Of a stretch of 64,000 bases of DNA, positions 35,677 to 43,813 are shown piece by piece (positions within the stretch are counted from its first letter, which is position 1; each line of letters opens with the position of its first letter). Position numbers and translations under genes: made by a program. Source of the DNA: Lachnospiraceae bacterium UBA3633 (GTDB lineage: Bacteria > Bacillota > Clostridia > Lachnospirales > Lachnospiraceae). The stretch covers positions 1 through 64,000 of the forward strand of contig DFKY01000023.1 of assembly GCA_002374095.1 (NCBI GenBank). Reading direction: 5' to 3'. The notes beneath the pieces are model-generated. The model had not been told where the DNA came from. It saw only the letters and a list, made by a program, of their open reading frames with translations, and did not search any database.

Positions 35677-36048
35677 TTAAAATTTATATTCAGGTGCACC
35701 AAGTTTGTCGTGGATTTTTTTATGACAACTTGCACACACCGATTCTAAATTTTCTAAATCATATTTTTTACTTTCATCAACACTTACTGGAATGATGTGA
35801 TGCACAATTGTTGCTTTTGTGAATTTGTTTTCTTTAATGCACTCCTCGCAGTAGGGATGTGACTTGATATAAATGTTTCTAACTTTTACCCAGCGAGAAT
35901 CATATCTTGCATGAGCATCATATCCTCTTAAATACTTCTCATACTTTTTGTTTTCACTTTTTAAATGCTCCTCACAATAGCTCTCACCATCTTTTGCAAA
36001 GTTAGTGCATCCAAACACTCCACATTGTCTTCTTGCTTTCTTTGGCAT
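35677..36048 (-). CDS. HNH endonuclease, packaging-associated
   Basis: A 123-aa HNH nuclease. Two Cys pairs (CGVFGC, then CEECI) and the HNH core ATIVHHIIPVSVDESKKYDL with ESVCASCHKKIHD. HNH proteins next to P27 small terminases assist DNA cleavage at the packaging site in other phages; the same is inferred here. Confidence 0.9.
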   Translation of the reverse strand: MPKKARRQCGVFGCTNFAKDGESYCEEHLKSENKKYEKYLRGYDAHARYDSRWVKVRNIYIKSHPYCEECIKENKFTKATIVHHIIPVSVDESKKYDLENLESVCASCHKKIHDKLGAPEYKF

Positions 36049-36106
36049 AACATCTACATCCTTTTACATACTAATATCTCAAACGAGATACACTCTCAAA
36101 AGTAAA

Positions 36107-36144
36107 TAAAAAACTCTCGCAAGTCGATGCATGACTTTTGAGAG
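36107..36144 (-). terminator. Terminator upstream of HNH gene
   Basis: CTCTC-gc-AAGTC (36114-36125) pairs with GACTT-tt-GAGAG (36133-36144), followed on the minus strand by a T run. It separates the late regulator from the packaging genes. Confidence 0.65.
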
Positions 36145-36243
36145 TCTTTATCTACTCCGAAAGGAGGCACGAGAATTCATAAAACAAATTCCATCATGTC
36201 AGTCTACACTATAGCACATTAGTAGTGGGAATTAAAAGGAACT

Positions 36244-36675
36244 TTAAGGGTGTGTTATTTTGAGCTTTACCAGCTCTTTTATTGCTCTCAAATGCAGTTC
36301 TGTCACCCATCGCCTGTCATAGTTTAAGTGTGTTGCTACATCTTCCCAAGTGTCACATAGAATGTATCGTCTGATTAAAACCATCTTTAGTTTTATATCT
36401 TCCACCATTTCTATTGTGTCTGCTATCTTTTGTTTCTCATTCTCAAGTGCTGTGATTTTCTTTTCAATCTTCTCTGCTCTCTCTAAATATTTATAAAGTC
36501 TGTCTTCACTACTATTGTTCCTGCCACCTTTTACTTTGCTAAACTTTATTATTGATGAGCTTCTTGGAACTTTCGCTCTCTCCACTTGTAGTGCTTCTTC
36601 ATAAGTTTCAATAGCTCGCTGTAGTTCTCGTGCTCTCTCCAAGTATTGTTTTACTTTATATTCTTTATCAGTCAT
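36244..36675 (-). CDS. Sigma-70 region-4-like late regulator (DUF1492/ArpU type)
   Basis: A 143-aa coiled-coil protein ending in an HTH (IRRYILCDTWEDVATHLNYD, then RWVTELHLRAIKEL), the pattern of ArpU/RinA-like activators that switch on late genes. It sits at the junction of the early/replication and packaging modules, as expected. AGGAGG precedes ATG 36675. Confidence 0.8.
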   Translation of the reverse strand: MTDKEYKVKQYLERARELQRAIETYEEALQVERAKVPRSSSIIKFSKVKGGRNNSSEDRLYKYLERAEKIEKKITALENEKQKIADTIEMVEDIKLKMVLIRRYILCDTWEDVATHLNYDRRWVTELHLRAIKELVKLKITHP

Positions 36676-36745
36676 CAAAAGCCTCCTAAAATAAAAGTTT
36701 TAATTTTACTTTGTTTCTTTTAGACTTTGTTGACTTCGTTACTTT

Positions 36746-37123
36746 TTACTTTGCTTTCTTTGAACTTAGTTTCTCATTGTACTCTTTTAACTTTTTAACT
36801 ATGCTTAGGTGCAGGTCATTGTGAATTTTATCGTACTGCTCTTTGTTGTCAGCCATACACCATAACTCTAATGCATCAGGGAAGCTTACAGAACTATCAG
36901 TCATTAGTTTTTCTTTTAATCGCTCGTAATAAAGAATGTCGCTCTTGTACTCGTGAATCAATCCAATTAACTCTTTTCTTTCATCGCCAGTGCTTATCTT
37001 ACTCACATCAGACATCAACTCTTTTAAGTATTTCTTAAAGTCTTTAATCTTTTGATTAATGTATTTGCATGACATTAATATCTCTGCAGTATTTAGTATC
37101 TGTTTATAGCTCTTTTGTTTCAT
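36746..37123 (-). CDS. Replication-region hypothetical protein
   Basis: A 125-aa Lys-rich, mostly helical protein. CKYINQKIKDFKKYLKELMS and LIHEYKSDILYYERLKEKLM suggest a coiled coil. Overlaps the nuclease gene by 20 bp. No family recognised. Confidence 0.6.
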   Translation of the reverse strand: MKQKSYKQILNTAEILMSCKYINQKIKDFKKYLKELMSDVSKISTGDERKELIGLIHEYKSDILYYERLKEKLMTDSSVSFPDALELWCMADNKEQYDKIHNDLHLSIVKKLKEYNEKLSSKKAK

Positions 37124-37400
37124 CCACTCCTCCTATGATACTTTTGACTTCTTCCAAAGACCTCACAATTCTTGCAATACCGCCAGCACCAATAATTCTT
37201 TGTATTGTTGCATCCTGCAGTGCTGTAGCCTTACCATCAGGTGCTTTGACTTCAAGGGCTATAAACCGACCTTTATAACAGCATATAATGTCAGGTACAC
37301 CTGCAGTTCCATAAAGACCACCGTGTTCTTTGAAGAAGTAGAGGTCTTCCACGGTCTTTAAGTATTGTTTTATTTTGTTTTCTATGGCTTTTTCTCTCAT
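37104..37400 (-). CDS. VRR-NUC nuclease
   Basis: A 98-aa PD-(D/E)XK nuclease of the phage VRR-NUC type: TAGVPDIICCYKGRFIALEV then KAPDGKATALQ, giving the catalytic Asp, Glu and Lys. Likely resolves replication or recombination structures. The ATG 37400 follows AGAGGTG. Placed next to the candidate origin. Confidence 0.88.
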   Translation of the reverse strand: MREKAIENKIKQYLKTVEDLYFFKEHGGLYGTAGVPDIICCYKGRFIALEVKAPDGKATALQDATIQRIIGAGGIARIVRSLEEVKSIIGGVDETKEL

Positions 37401-37423
37401 AAACACCTCTTGCTTGATTAGGT

Positions 37424-37700
37424 GGAACGATGGAACGGAACGACCCCATTTTTTCTTTGTAGATAATAAAGTGTGTTTTTTTCATTTTTAGTCTCTAAAA
37501 CATACCTTTTGAAAAGTTTAAAAAAACATCGTTCCATCGTCCCATCGTTCCATTTTTATTTATTTATTTATAAAAAACATTGTAAAATCAACTAAATAGA
37601 CTTGTTACAAGGGTGGAACGAAGTCTGGAACGAAGTCCGCCGATTTTGAGTTCGTTCCACCTTACAACCCTCAAGCTGGGTACGAACTTTTTTTCGTCCC
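37424..37700. other. Candidate replication origin with GGAACGA repeats
   Basis: This roughly 300-bp gene-free region holds about ten copies of GGAACG(A) or its complement TCGTTCC/TCGTCCC (37424, 37432, 37437; 37529, 37537, 37545; 37615, 37627, 37652, 37694) around AT-rich DNA (37551-37605). An 11-bp inverted repeat GGTGGAACGAA/TTCGTTCCACC lies at 37612-37622 and 37651-37661. Directly upstream of the primase/helicase gene, it is the most likely phage origin; an operator is the alternative. Confidence 0.6.
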
Positions 37701-37702
37701 AC

Positions 37703-40057
37703 TTAGTTACATCGCTCATAGAACTTTTGCTTCCCATAAATCGCAAACCGTCTTGAAACAACTGACCTTTTCCATCCACCAATTTTCTGCATTATTGATT
37801 TAATAGAAAATATGTCGCTATTCTTAATTGATGCCAAGTCTTTTCTAAAACATTCTGCCCATATCTCTTGATTTGTAACCGTAGTCCTTTTACCTTTCCA
37901 CTCAGCCACTTCGCCACTATGCTTCTGATAAGCATCGATTTTTTGTTTTCTTTCTTCAAGTGTTAAAGTATCCCAGTCGTTAGGTAGTGGCATATTAAGA
38001 TACTCTTCAACCATACCCTCACGACCATCTTCTTCAATTGAATCCTTTTGCACATTTAATGCGATGAGTTCCGCTTCATTTGACAATTTAAATGTTTCTT
38101 TTGCTTTATAACGAACTAATGCTTCCGCCCAAATCTGGTCTACATCATTATCAGTTAATTGCCACGGTTTTTTATCAGATGATTTACAAGTAATACACCA
38201 AAATCTACGATTGCCTGTTACATCTCTTAAGAATTCTTCTTTGTTTGTTGTACCCACAATGACACATTGCCTTTTGTGACTTTCAACCACACGACCATAA
38301 GCAGGGCGGAATTTATCATCTTGCCTTGTAATAAAACCTTTTAATGTTTCAATTTCAATTTTTTTCATACCTGACAGCTCTGCCATTTCAAGCAATAAGA
38401 AGCCCTGTAGTTTTTCTGCAGCAGTTTTATCCTTCATATCATTCATTGATAAAGAATCAGAAAACCATTCTTTAGCAAGTCGTGAAAAAATAGTACTTTT
38501 ACCTATTCCTTGGTCACCTGATAACACCAGCACTTCATCAAACTTAATCCCTGGGTTATAAATTCTTGATACTGCAGCCACTATAGTTTTTCTTGTAGCC
38601 TCTCGCACATAAATGTTGTCATCCGCTCCTAAATAATCAATAAACAAAGTATCAAGCCTTGGAACTTTGTCCCATTCAGGCAGTGATTCAAAGTACTCTT
38701 TAACTGGGTGATACATCCTATCGTGTCCTATTTTTGTGAATGCTATTTTTATTATCCTGTCAGAAAACAACACATACTTTCGTGACAAATAAGAAATCAA
38801 CTGGTCTTCATCGCTGTTAGTCCAAGTGGGCGGTTTTTCCATTTTCCACGGAACATCATCTACAAAATACTGCTCCACAAAGGCATTAAACCTTATGGAC
38901 TTTAAGTTCTCATCATTTGCTAAAATGTACTCACAGTTTTCAAGTGATGGAAGTAGTGCATTTGTCTTTTTATCCATTGCAAGCTTTGACACCCAGTCAT
39001 CACATTCAAACGAGCCACTATCAGATTTAAGTTTCAGCAAGTTTTCTTTAACTTTAATGTCATTTGAAACAAAATCACACATCTTTTTATATGATGGCAA
39101 TCTTGCGACTTGATTTGCTTTACTATCTTTATCAAAATGACCAAACTTGTGGATTCTTACCACATCAAATGCATTTAAAAGTTTCATTGATGCAGGGTCT
39201 GTTGTGTGGTGTGAGTATAAAAACTTGTTATCAAACACTTGTACACCATTTTTTGCATCAGCTGGAATAAAATCAAATCGGTCAGGCTTTCTTGTTGGTC
39301 TATAAATGTCAGCTAAAAAAGTATTGATGGCATCGGTCATTGAGTAAGTGTTGCAAAATGCTCCGATTATGTTTTGTTTATTTAGTGGGTCTTCGACTTT
39401 GTCCTTATCGTAGTTTTGCTTTGGATTTTCTCGTGATGATATCGGATACTCTTCAACATTTAAATAATCATCGTACTTTGCGAGTATCTCATCAGGATTA
39501 CAAACTTTACCCTTATCATAAACTCTAAAAATATAAACTCCATCACTTGATACCGATGGGAAGAACATGAGCTGGTTTATCCGATACGATGCTTCATCAA
39601 ATAAGTCCATACCAAACTGCTCTGCGATTTTTCGAGCTAATGGCTCATACTCCGCTGGTGTCACACTACGACTTAGTGGCACTACCACACGAAATCTCGG
39701 TTTTTCAGGTGTAGATTTATGAGTACTATAAATCAAAGCATCATATTCAATAATCCTGTCAATATCATGCTCAGTTGATGGTGTTGCAAAATCTGCATCA
39801 AGCACTACTAAGTCACGAGATAACACATCATTAATTTTCCTGCTACCACCATTTAATACTCCAGCAATAAAACCACCACAATCTTTAATAGTTGTTTTAG
39901 AATCTTTATCAAGTTTTTTATACTGCTCAACAGTCTCATGAGTTTTTACTGGTGTTTTTAGTTTTGTAATGATCTCGTCCCATGTCATCTGCACTTGAGT
40001 TAGTTTTTTATCATTAATGTCTTTCGCTATCGCAAGATTATATTTTTTATCACTCAT
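37703..40057 (-). CDS. Primase-helicase, virulence-associated protein E family
   Basis: A 784-aa replication protein. The N-terminal 250 residues resemble a prim-pol primase (RDLVVLDADFATP, STPEKPRFRVVVPLS). The C-terminal VapE helicase has Walker A SGDQGIGKSTIF at about 508-519 and a MAELSGMKKIEIETLKGFI segment, with GTTNKEEFLRDVTGNRRFW after it. It unwinds and primes the adjacent candidate origin. Overlaps the HAD gene by 4 bp. Confidence 0.9.
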   Translation of the reverse strand: MSDKKYNLAIAKDINDKKLTQVQMTWDEIITKLKTPVKTHETVEQYKKLDKDSKTTIKDCGGFIAGVLNGGSRKINDVLSRDLVVLDADFATPSTEHDIDRIIEYDALIYSTHKSTPEKPRFRVVVPLSRSVTPAEYEPLARKIAEQFGMDLFDEASYRINQLMFFPSVSSDGVYIFRVYDKGKVCNPDEILAKYDDYLNVEEYPISSRENPKQNYDKDKVEDPLNKQNIIGAFCNTYSMTDAINTFLADIYRPTRKPDRFDFIPADAKNGVQVFDNKFLYSHHTTDPASMKLLNAFDVVRIHKFGHFDKDSKANQVARLPSYKKMCDFVSNDIKVKENLLKLKSDSGSFECDDWVSKLAMDKKTNALLPSLENCEYILANDENLKSIRFNAFVEQYFVDDVPWKMEKPPTWTNSDEDQLISYLSRKYVLFSDRIIKIAFTKIGHDRMYHPVKEYFESLPEWDKVPRLDTLFIDYLGADDNIYVREATRKTIVAAVSRIYNPGIKFDEVLVLSGDQGIGKSTIFSRLAKEWFSDSLSMNDMKDKTAAEKLQGFLLLEMAELSGMKKIEIETLKGFITRQDDKFRPAYGRVVESHKRQCVIVGTTNKEEFLRDVTGNRRFWCITCKSSDKKPWQLTDNDVDQIWAEALVRYKAKETFKLSNEAELIALNVQKDSIEEDGREGMVEEYLNMPLPNDWDTLTLEERKQKIDAYQKHSGEVAEWKGKRTTVTNQEIWAECFRKDLASIKNSDIFSIKSIMQKIGGWKRSVVSRRFAIYGKQKFYERCN

Positions 40058-40365
40058 AGTGTCGTCCTCGCTTTATCATCAAGATAAATATCTGCCGTGA
40101 TTTTCCTGCTATCAATGTATCCATATTTTTTAAGTATTCCTTTTGAGTTTTCATTAATGTAATGGAACTGCAAGTCGCACAGCAAACAAAACTCCACCGC
40201 TTCCTTTAACTTATCTCCAGTGCGACAAGTCCACAAAATCAAAGTGTTATTCTTTGACAACCGCCTGAGTTTATTTATTAATTTAATGTTCGGCGAGCCT
40301 ATTTTTGGATACTCATCTGTTACGAGAGTTCCGTCAAAGTCCACCGCTATTATTTTATTTTTCAT
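40054..40365 (-). CDS. HAD-superfamily phosphatase-like protein
   Basis: A 103-aa short HAD protein: IIAVDFDGTLV supplies the nucleophile and acid Asp, LILWTCRTGDKL motif II, and ADIYLDDKAR motif IV. It lacks a cap domain, as in polynucleotide or nucleotide phosphatases. Between polymerase and primase, so a nucleotide or end-processing role is likely. Confidence 0.8.
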   Translation of the reverse strand: MKNKIIAVDFDGTLVTDEYPKIGSPNIKLINKLRRLSKNNTLILWTCRTGDKLKEAVEFCLLCDLQFHYINENSKGILKKYGYIDSRKITADIYLDDKARTTL

Positions 40366-42035
40366 ACAAACTCCTTAAGTCGCTTATTTGCTAAATCAAT
40401 ATAGAACTGCCTGTCGAGGTTATCAGGTGCTGGCTTATCGTGGATATCAGAATTATCAATAAAGACGTGCTCAGGTGTATTTGAGATTTTGTGTAGTACT
40501 TTTGTTTCAGTATGTCGCTTTGTAATGTTTGGCAGTGTTTTATCTCCAGCAAACACACGGACACATTTCTCATTTAATTGTTTATCGCCATAAAATATCG
40601 CATCAAACTTTCCTGTGATTTTGCATACCATTTGAAAGTCAATGAGCCTGCCGCATTCATTTATTGTTTTCTCTATTGGTGCATTGTTTACAAGTGCCTC
40701 GGTTATTGCAATATTGGTGATTGGCATATCAGCATAATCAAGGCTTGATAACTTTTTAACATAGCCACCTTTTGACTTTAATGAATCGTCATCAAGTTTT
40801 AAGATGTAGTTGTTAACATCTTTTTGCCATAGCTCTTTAGCTTTTGTAAACTCCAAACTTAAACCTGTGCGACTCTGCCACTCTTTTGTAATGTCATTTA
40901 TTGTCTCTAAGTCATTGTCATAATACCTAATAAAAATTCCGTCGGTGTTTGTTTGTATCAACTCGCAATAATCTTCAAGTTTCTCGATTAAATCCAGTAT
41001 TAAAAGTTGTCCGTACACACACACCCTGTTAGCTTGCCTTGGGTCATAAAGCGGATTGTTTTTATCTTTCATTGCTCCATAGGTTTTGTTTAATACAAGT
41101 TTTAGTGGTAACTGCAGCGGATTATGTTGTTTTTTGTATTCAATTCTTTTGTCACGAAGTTCTTTGTAAATTTCAGGTTTTCTAACAGCACGACTTAAAA
41201 GGTCGTACCTAATCATAAGCGACGGATACAAAGATGCCACATCCATTAAAAGTATATTGTCTTTAATGTGGTAATGCTCTTTAGCACCGTGCAGTCCGCC
41301 CCAAGCAAACGAGTGCTCAACTCCTGCAACATCTGTAGTTAGTGATTTCTCATAATCCTTATTTTTGTAATCCATATACCAGTCAGCAATGTATTTATAT
41401 TTCGTTAGTTTTAATGTTTCAGGCAGGTCAATATGAAACTCATCCCTACACTCTGACATTTTTTCCGCCTTAAGAATAACCGCTGACATTTGAGTCTGTG
41501 TTTTTGATAAATATTGTGGTCTTGAAAGTTTAACAAGTCCGAGCTGTGCCTCAAAGTCAGGCAGAGTTTCAAAAAATACTTTGACTGTTTCCTCAACATC
41601 GTGCCTGCAGTACTTCTCAACCTCCTGCAGCTCATCATCCGTTAACTTTCTATCAATATCAAACGGAATTGACGACTCCTCAATGCTGTCACCAAGCGAG
41701 CCTTCATAAAACTTAAGTGAATGAGTTAAGTTGTTATAAATATCGTATGTGTAAAGATTTATTAATCTAAAATCATCTGAATAATTAAAACCCTGCTCCC
41801 CTGCAATAATGCTCTTTGAAACTTTGTATGGGTCATGCCCTGTTAAGATTGCCTTAACAATATACTGGTCATAGTTTTTCGCATTGTATCCTGCCCATAT
41901 TTCATATTTATGTGCTTCATAAAATGCTCTTAGCTCATCGATATTATTTTTTATTGTTTTAAATATCTTATTTTTTAAGTCGGCTATAACAAACAGCCAG
42001 TCCTTAAAAAACACTTCGCAGTCATAAATCAACAT
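40362..42035 (-). CDS. Family B-like DNA polymerase with proofreading domain
   Basis: A 557-aa polymerase. Exo motifs: YDCEVF, GYNAKNYDQYI and YCRHDVEET. Polymerase motif A is MDVASLYPSLM and motif B KLVLNKTYGAMKD. Motif C reads QTNTDGIF, so the first Asp of the usual DTD is Asn. It is shorter than typical family B enzymes and probably replicates the phage with the VapE protein. Confidence 0.88.
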   Translation of the reverse strand: MLIYDCEVFFKDWLFVIADLKNKIFKTIKNNIDELRAFYEAHKYEIWAGYNAKNYDQYIVKAILTGHDPYKVSKSIIAGEQGFNYSDDFRLINLYTYDIYNNLTHSLKFYEGSLGDSIEESSIPFDIDRKLTDDELQEVEKYCRHDVEETVKVFFETLPDFEAQLGLVKLSRPQYLSKTQTQMSAVILKAEKMSECRDEFHIDLPETLKLTKYKYIADWYMDYKNKDYEKSLTTDVAGVEHSFAWGGLHGAKEHYHIKDNILLMDVASLYPSLMIRYDLLSRAVRKPEIYKELRDKRIEYKKQHNPLQLPLKLVLNKTYGAMKDKNNPLYDPRQANRVCVYGQLLILDLIEKLEDYCELIQTNTDGIFIRYYDNDLETINDITKEWQSRTGLSLEFTKAKELWQKDVNNYILKLDDDSLKSKGGYVKKLSSLDYADMPITNIAITEALVNNAPIEKTINECGRLIDFQMVCKITGKFDAIFYGDKQLNEKCVRVFAGDKTLPNITKRHTETKVLHKISNTPEHVFIDNSDIHDKPAPDNLDRQFYIDLANKRLKEFV

Positions 42036-42049
42036 ATAAATTGCCTCCC

Positions 42050-42529
42050 TTAATCATCCACAAATGGCAGTGGCTCGTGCTCTACTATGTAATCTTTTAA
42101 TATCTTGTAATTTGAAAAACCACTCGGCGATGTTTTTATTTCTAAGTCATACTCTTTGTCACCACGGATAGTTATAAATACATCGTCCACGAGCTGCTGA
42201 TACTGAGTTATTGATTTACACTCTATAGGTAATGTAGTGCCAAGCGACCTTAAAAACTCATTATTTGATTCAATGTTTCGCTGATTTACAATCATGTAAG
42301 CAGGAAACACACTGCACTCATACTGCCCTGATAAAACCTTAAAAAGTGTTTGAATCATCCAGTTGCCTTTTCGTGATTGCTTAACGACCATATCAACTAC
42401 TTCAACACGATACACACCATCAGGCACTTTGTAAAACTCAAGCTCTTTATTTAGTTTCTCAATCTCCGCCACAGAGTTATAAAATGAATCAGTTAGTTTA
42501 TCCTTAAATTTGTCAAAAAAATTATCCAT
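42050..42529 (-). CDS. DUF669-like ssDNA-binding protein
   Basis: A 159-aa protein. The KGNWMIQTLFKVLSGQYECS and acidic C-terminal tail (EHEPLPFVDD) fit phage DUF669 proteins thought to bind single-stranded DNA. AGGTGG precedes ATG 42529. Located next to the polymerase. Confidence 0.7.
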   Translation of the reverse strand: MDNFFDKFKDKLTDSFYNSVAEIEKLNKELEFYKVPDGVYRVEVVDMVVKQSRKGNWMIQTLFKVLSGQYECSVFPAYMIVNQRNIESNNEFLRSLGTTLPIECKSITQYQQLVDDVFITIRGDKEYDLEIKTSPSGFSNYKILKDYIVEHEPLPFVDD

Positions 42530-42543
42530 CGTTACCACCTAAC

Positions 42544-42573
42544 TAAAAGTAGAGGGCTATATTTCAAGCCCTC
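42544..42573 (-). terminator. Possible terminator
   Basis: GAGGGCT/AGCCCTC stem (42552-42558 with 42567-42573) followed on the minus strand by TACTTTTAG; the T run is weak. Confidence 0.5.
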
Positions 42574-42579
42574 CAACAT

Positions 42580-43329
42580 TTATTGATTAACTGTATTTTC
42601 AACTTCCGTAAACGGAATATCATCATTTGGCTCTGATTGAGGCACATGATTTCTTGCATACTCTTTCACAAAATCAGAAAGACCTGCAAGCTTTGTCTTC
42701 TCACTATCAGTAAGTGCTCTCTCAAAAGTAAATACCGCCTGCGAAAATGCAATACCCTGTTTATTAGTTGCTTTCTTCAAGCTTATTCTCGTTATTATGT
42801 TAGACAGCTTTCTTTGCTTGAATAAGTTCGCCTGAACATATTTAGTAAAACTTTGAAGTGAGCCTGTTGGAAGCAACATAACAACTGGGAATAATTGTCC
42901 TTCAAGTGCAATGTATAATGCCCTCTTATTCTTGCAAGCCTTACCTACTCCATTAACACCTGACTCAAATTTGTTAAGCGAGCACTCCTTACACTTACCC
43001 CCTGGTACTCCACACCCAATTTGTCCATCATTGCTGTAGCAATCAGGTAGTTTATTCTCACCATTAAACGAATCTTTGTAATAAGAATAAGCAGGATGAT
43101 GATATACAATTACTCCTCTTAACTCTTTAACAGACTCTGCTTCACCATCGCCTGTTTCAATTTCAAATAATGTTGACCCACCAGTAGGTAACTTGTACCT
43201 ATTGAGCGAGATGTTTAAGTCAAAAATGTCTTCTGACATAGCAGACTTTATAGCTTCAGCATCTGCCATTAAATTGAACTCTTTCTTCACATTTGCTACC
43301 TCAGTAGCTTGATTCTTTGTTTCACTCAT
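42580..43329 (-). CDS. Replication/recombination protein of unknown type
   Basis: A 249-aa protein with a Cys cluster (CYSNDGQIGCG, KCKECS, KACKN) that may bind zinc, and an acidic C-terminus (PNDDIPFTEVENTVNQ) like those of ssDNA-binding proteins. AAAGGAG precedes ATG 43329. Probably a single-strand-binding or annealing partner; not recognised with certainty. Confidence 0.65.
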   Translation of the reverse strand: MSETKNQATEVANVKKEFNLMADAEAIKSAMSEDIFDLNISLNRYKLPTGGSTLFEIETGDGEAESVKELRGVIVYHHPAYSYYKDSFNGENKLPDCYSNDGQIGCGVPGGKCKECSLNKFESGVNGVGKACKNKRALYIALEGQLFPVVMLLPTGSLQSFTKYVQANLFKQRKLSNIITRISLKKATNKQGIAFSQAVFTFERALTDSEKTKLAGLSDFVKEYARNHVPQSEPNDDIPFTEVENTVNQ

Positions 43330-43348
43330 AAAATTAAAATCTCCTTTA

Positions 43349-43765
43349 CTATGATTTTCTGATACCAATACTTGTTTTAGTAAAAATTTTTAGTAAATCT
43401 TCTCCGAGAAACTCTGGTCGCTCCACTCCATCGTGTGTTTCTTGGAACTCTTTAATGAAACTTGATAAAGTATTCGCATTTACTTGCTCTGTGATTAGAT
43501 TTCCGCAGTCATTGTCCTTTAGAGCTTGTAGAAATTCAGGTTTATGCTCCGCTACAGGACTTGCAAACAATCTGCTCTTTAAGTAAAAAGTACTGCCGTT
43601 CCGAGTAAACTTATCAAGCTCATTGTTCGTCATTTCCTCACATAGCTTTGCGTCAAGCTCTTCAATCTCGGCATTTAATGCTTTGACTTTTGCATCCAAG
43701 TTGTCCTTCTCAAGTTTTTTAGCTTTGAGTTCGTCAGCTAAGTTAAAGATTTGTTGATTATCCAT
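43349..43765 (-). CDS. Coiled-coil replication-region protein
   Basis: A 138-aa protein. The N-terminal 50 residues form a coiled coil (LKAKKLEKDNLDAKVKALNA) and the rest is a compact domain. The gene begins after AGGAGGTG and the conserved GGCGGA leader element. Resembles Gp157/host-nuclease-modulator proteins by layout only. Confidence 0.6.
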   Translation of the reverse strand: MDNQQIFNLADELKAKKLEKDNLDAKVKALNAEIEELDAKLCEEMTNNELDKFTRNGSTFYLKSRLFASPVAEHKPEFLQALKDNDCGNLITEQVNANTLSSFIKEFQETHDGVERPEFLGEDLLKIFTKTSIGIRKS

Positions 43766-43781
43766 GCTTTACACCTCCTTT

Positions 43782-43812
43782 CTACCTACTAACATTTATT
43801 CCGCCTATTTTT
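43782..43812 (-). promoter_or_regulatory. Conserved leader element AAAATAGGCGGA, copy 2
   Basis: Minus-strand AAAATAGGCGGA, spacer, GTTAGTAGGTAG immediately before AGGAGGTG of the 43765 gene; 12 + 12 matching positions with the element at 7042-7072. Confidence 0.6.
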
Positions 43813-43813
43813 A

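Noticed and set aside
36100..36180. Riboswitch before the HNH gene
   Set aside because: The structure is explained by a simple terminator stem; no known riboswitch core recognised.
37588..37782. 64-codon minus-strand frame in the origin region
   Set aside because: It overlaps the end of the primase-helicase gene in another frame and the GGAACGA repeats, with no ribosome site.
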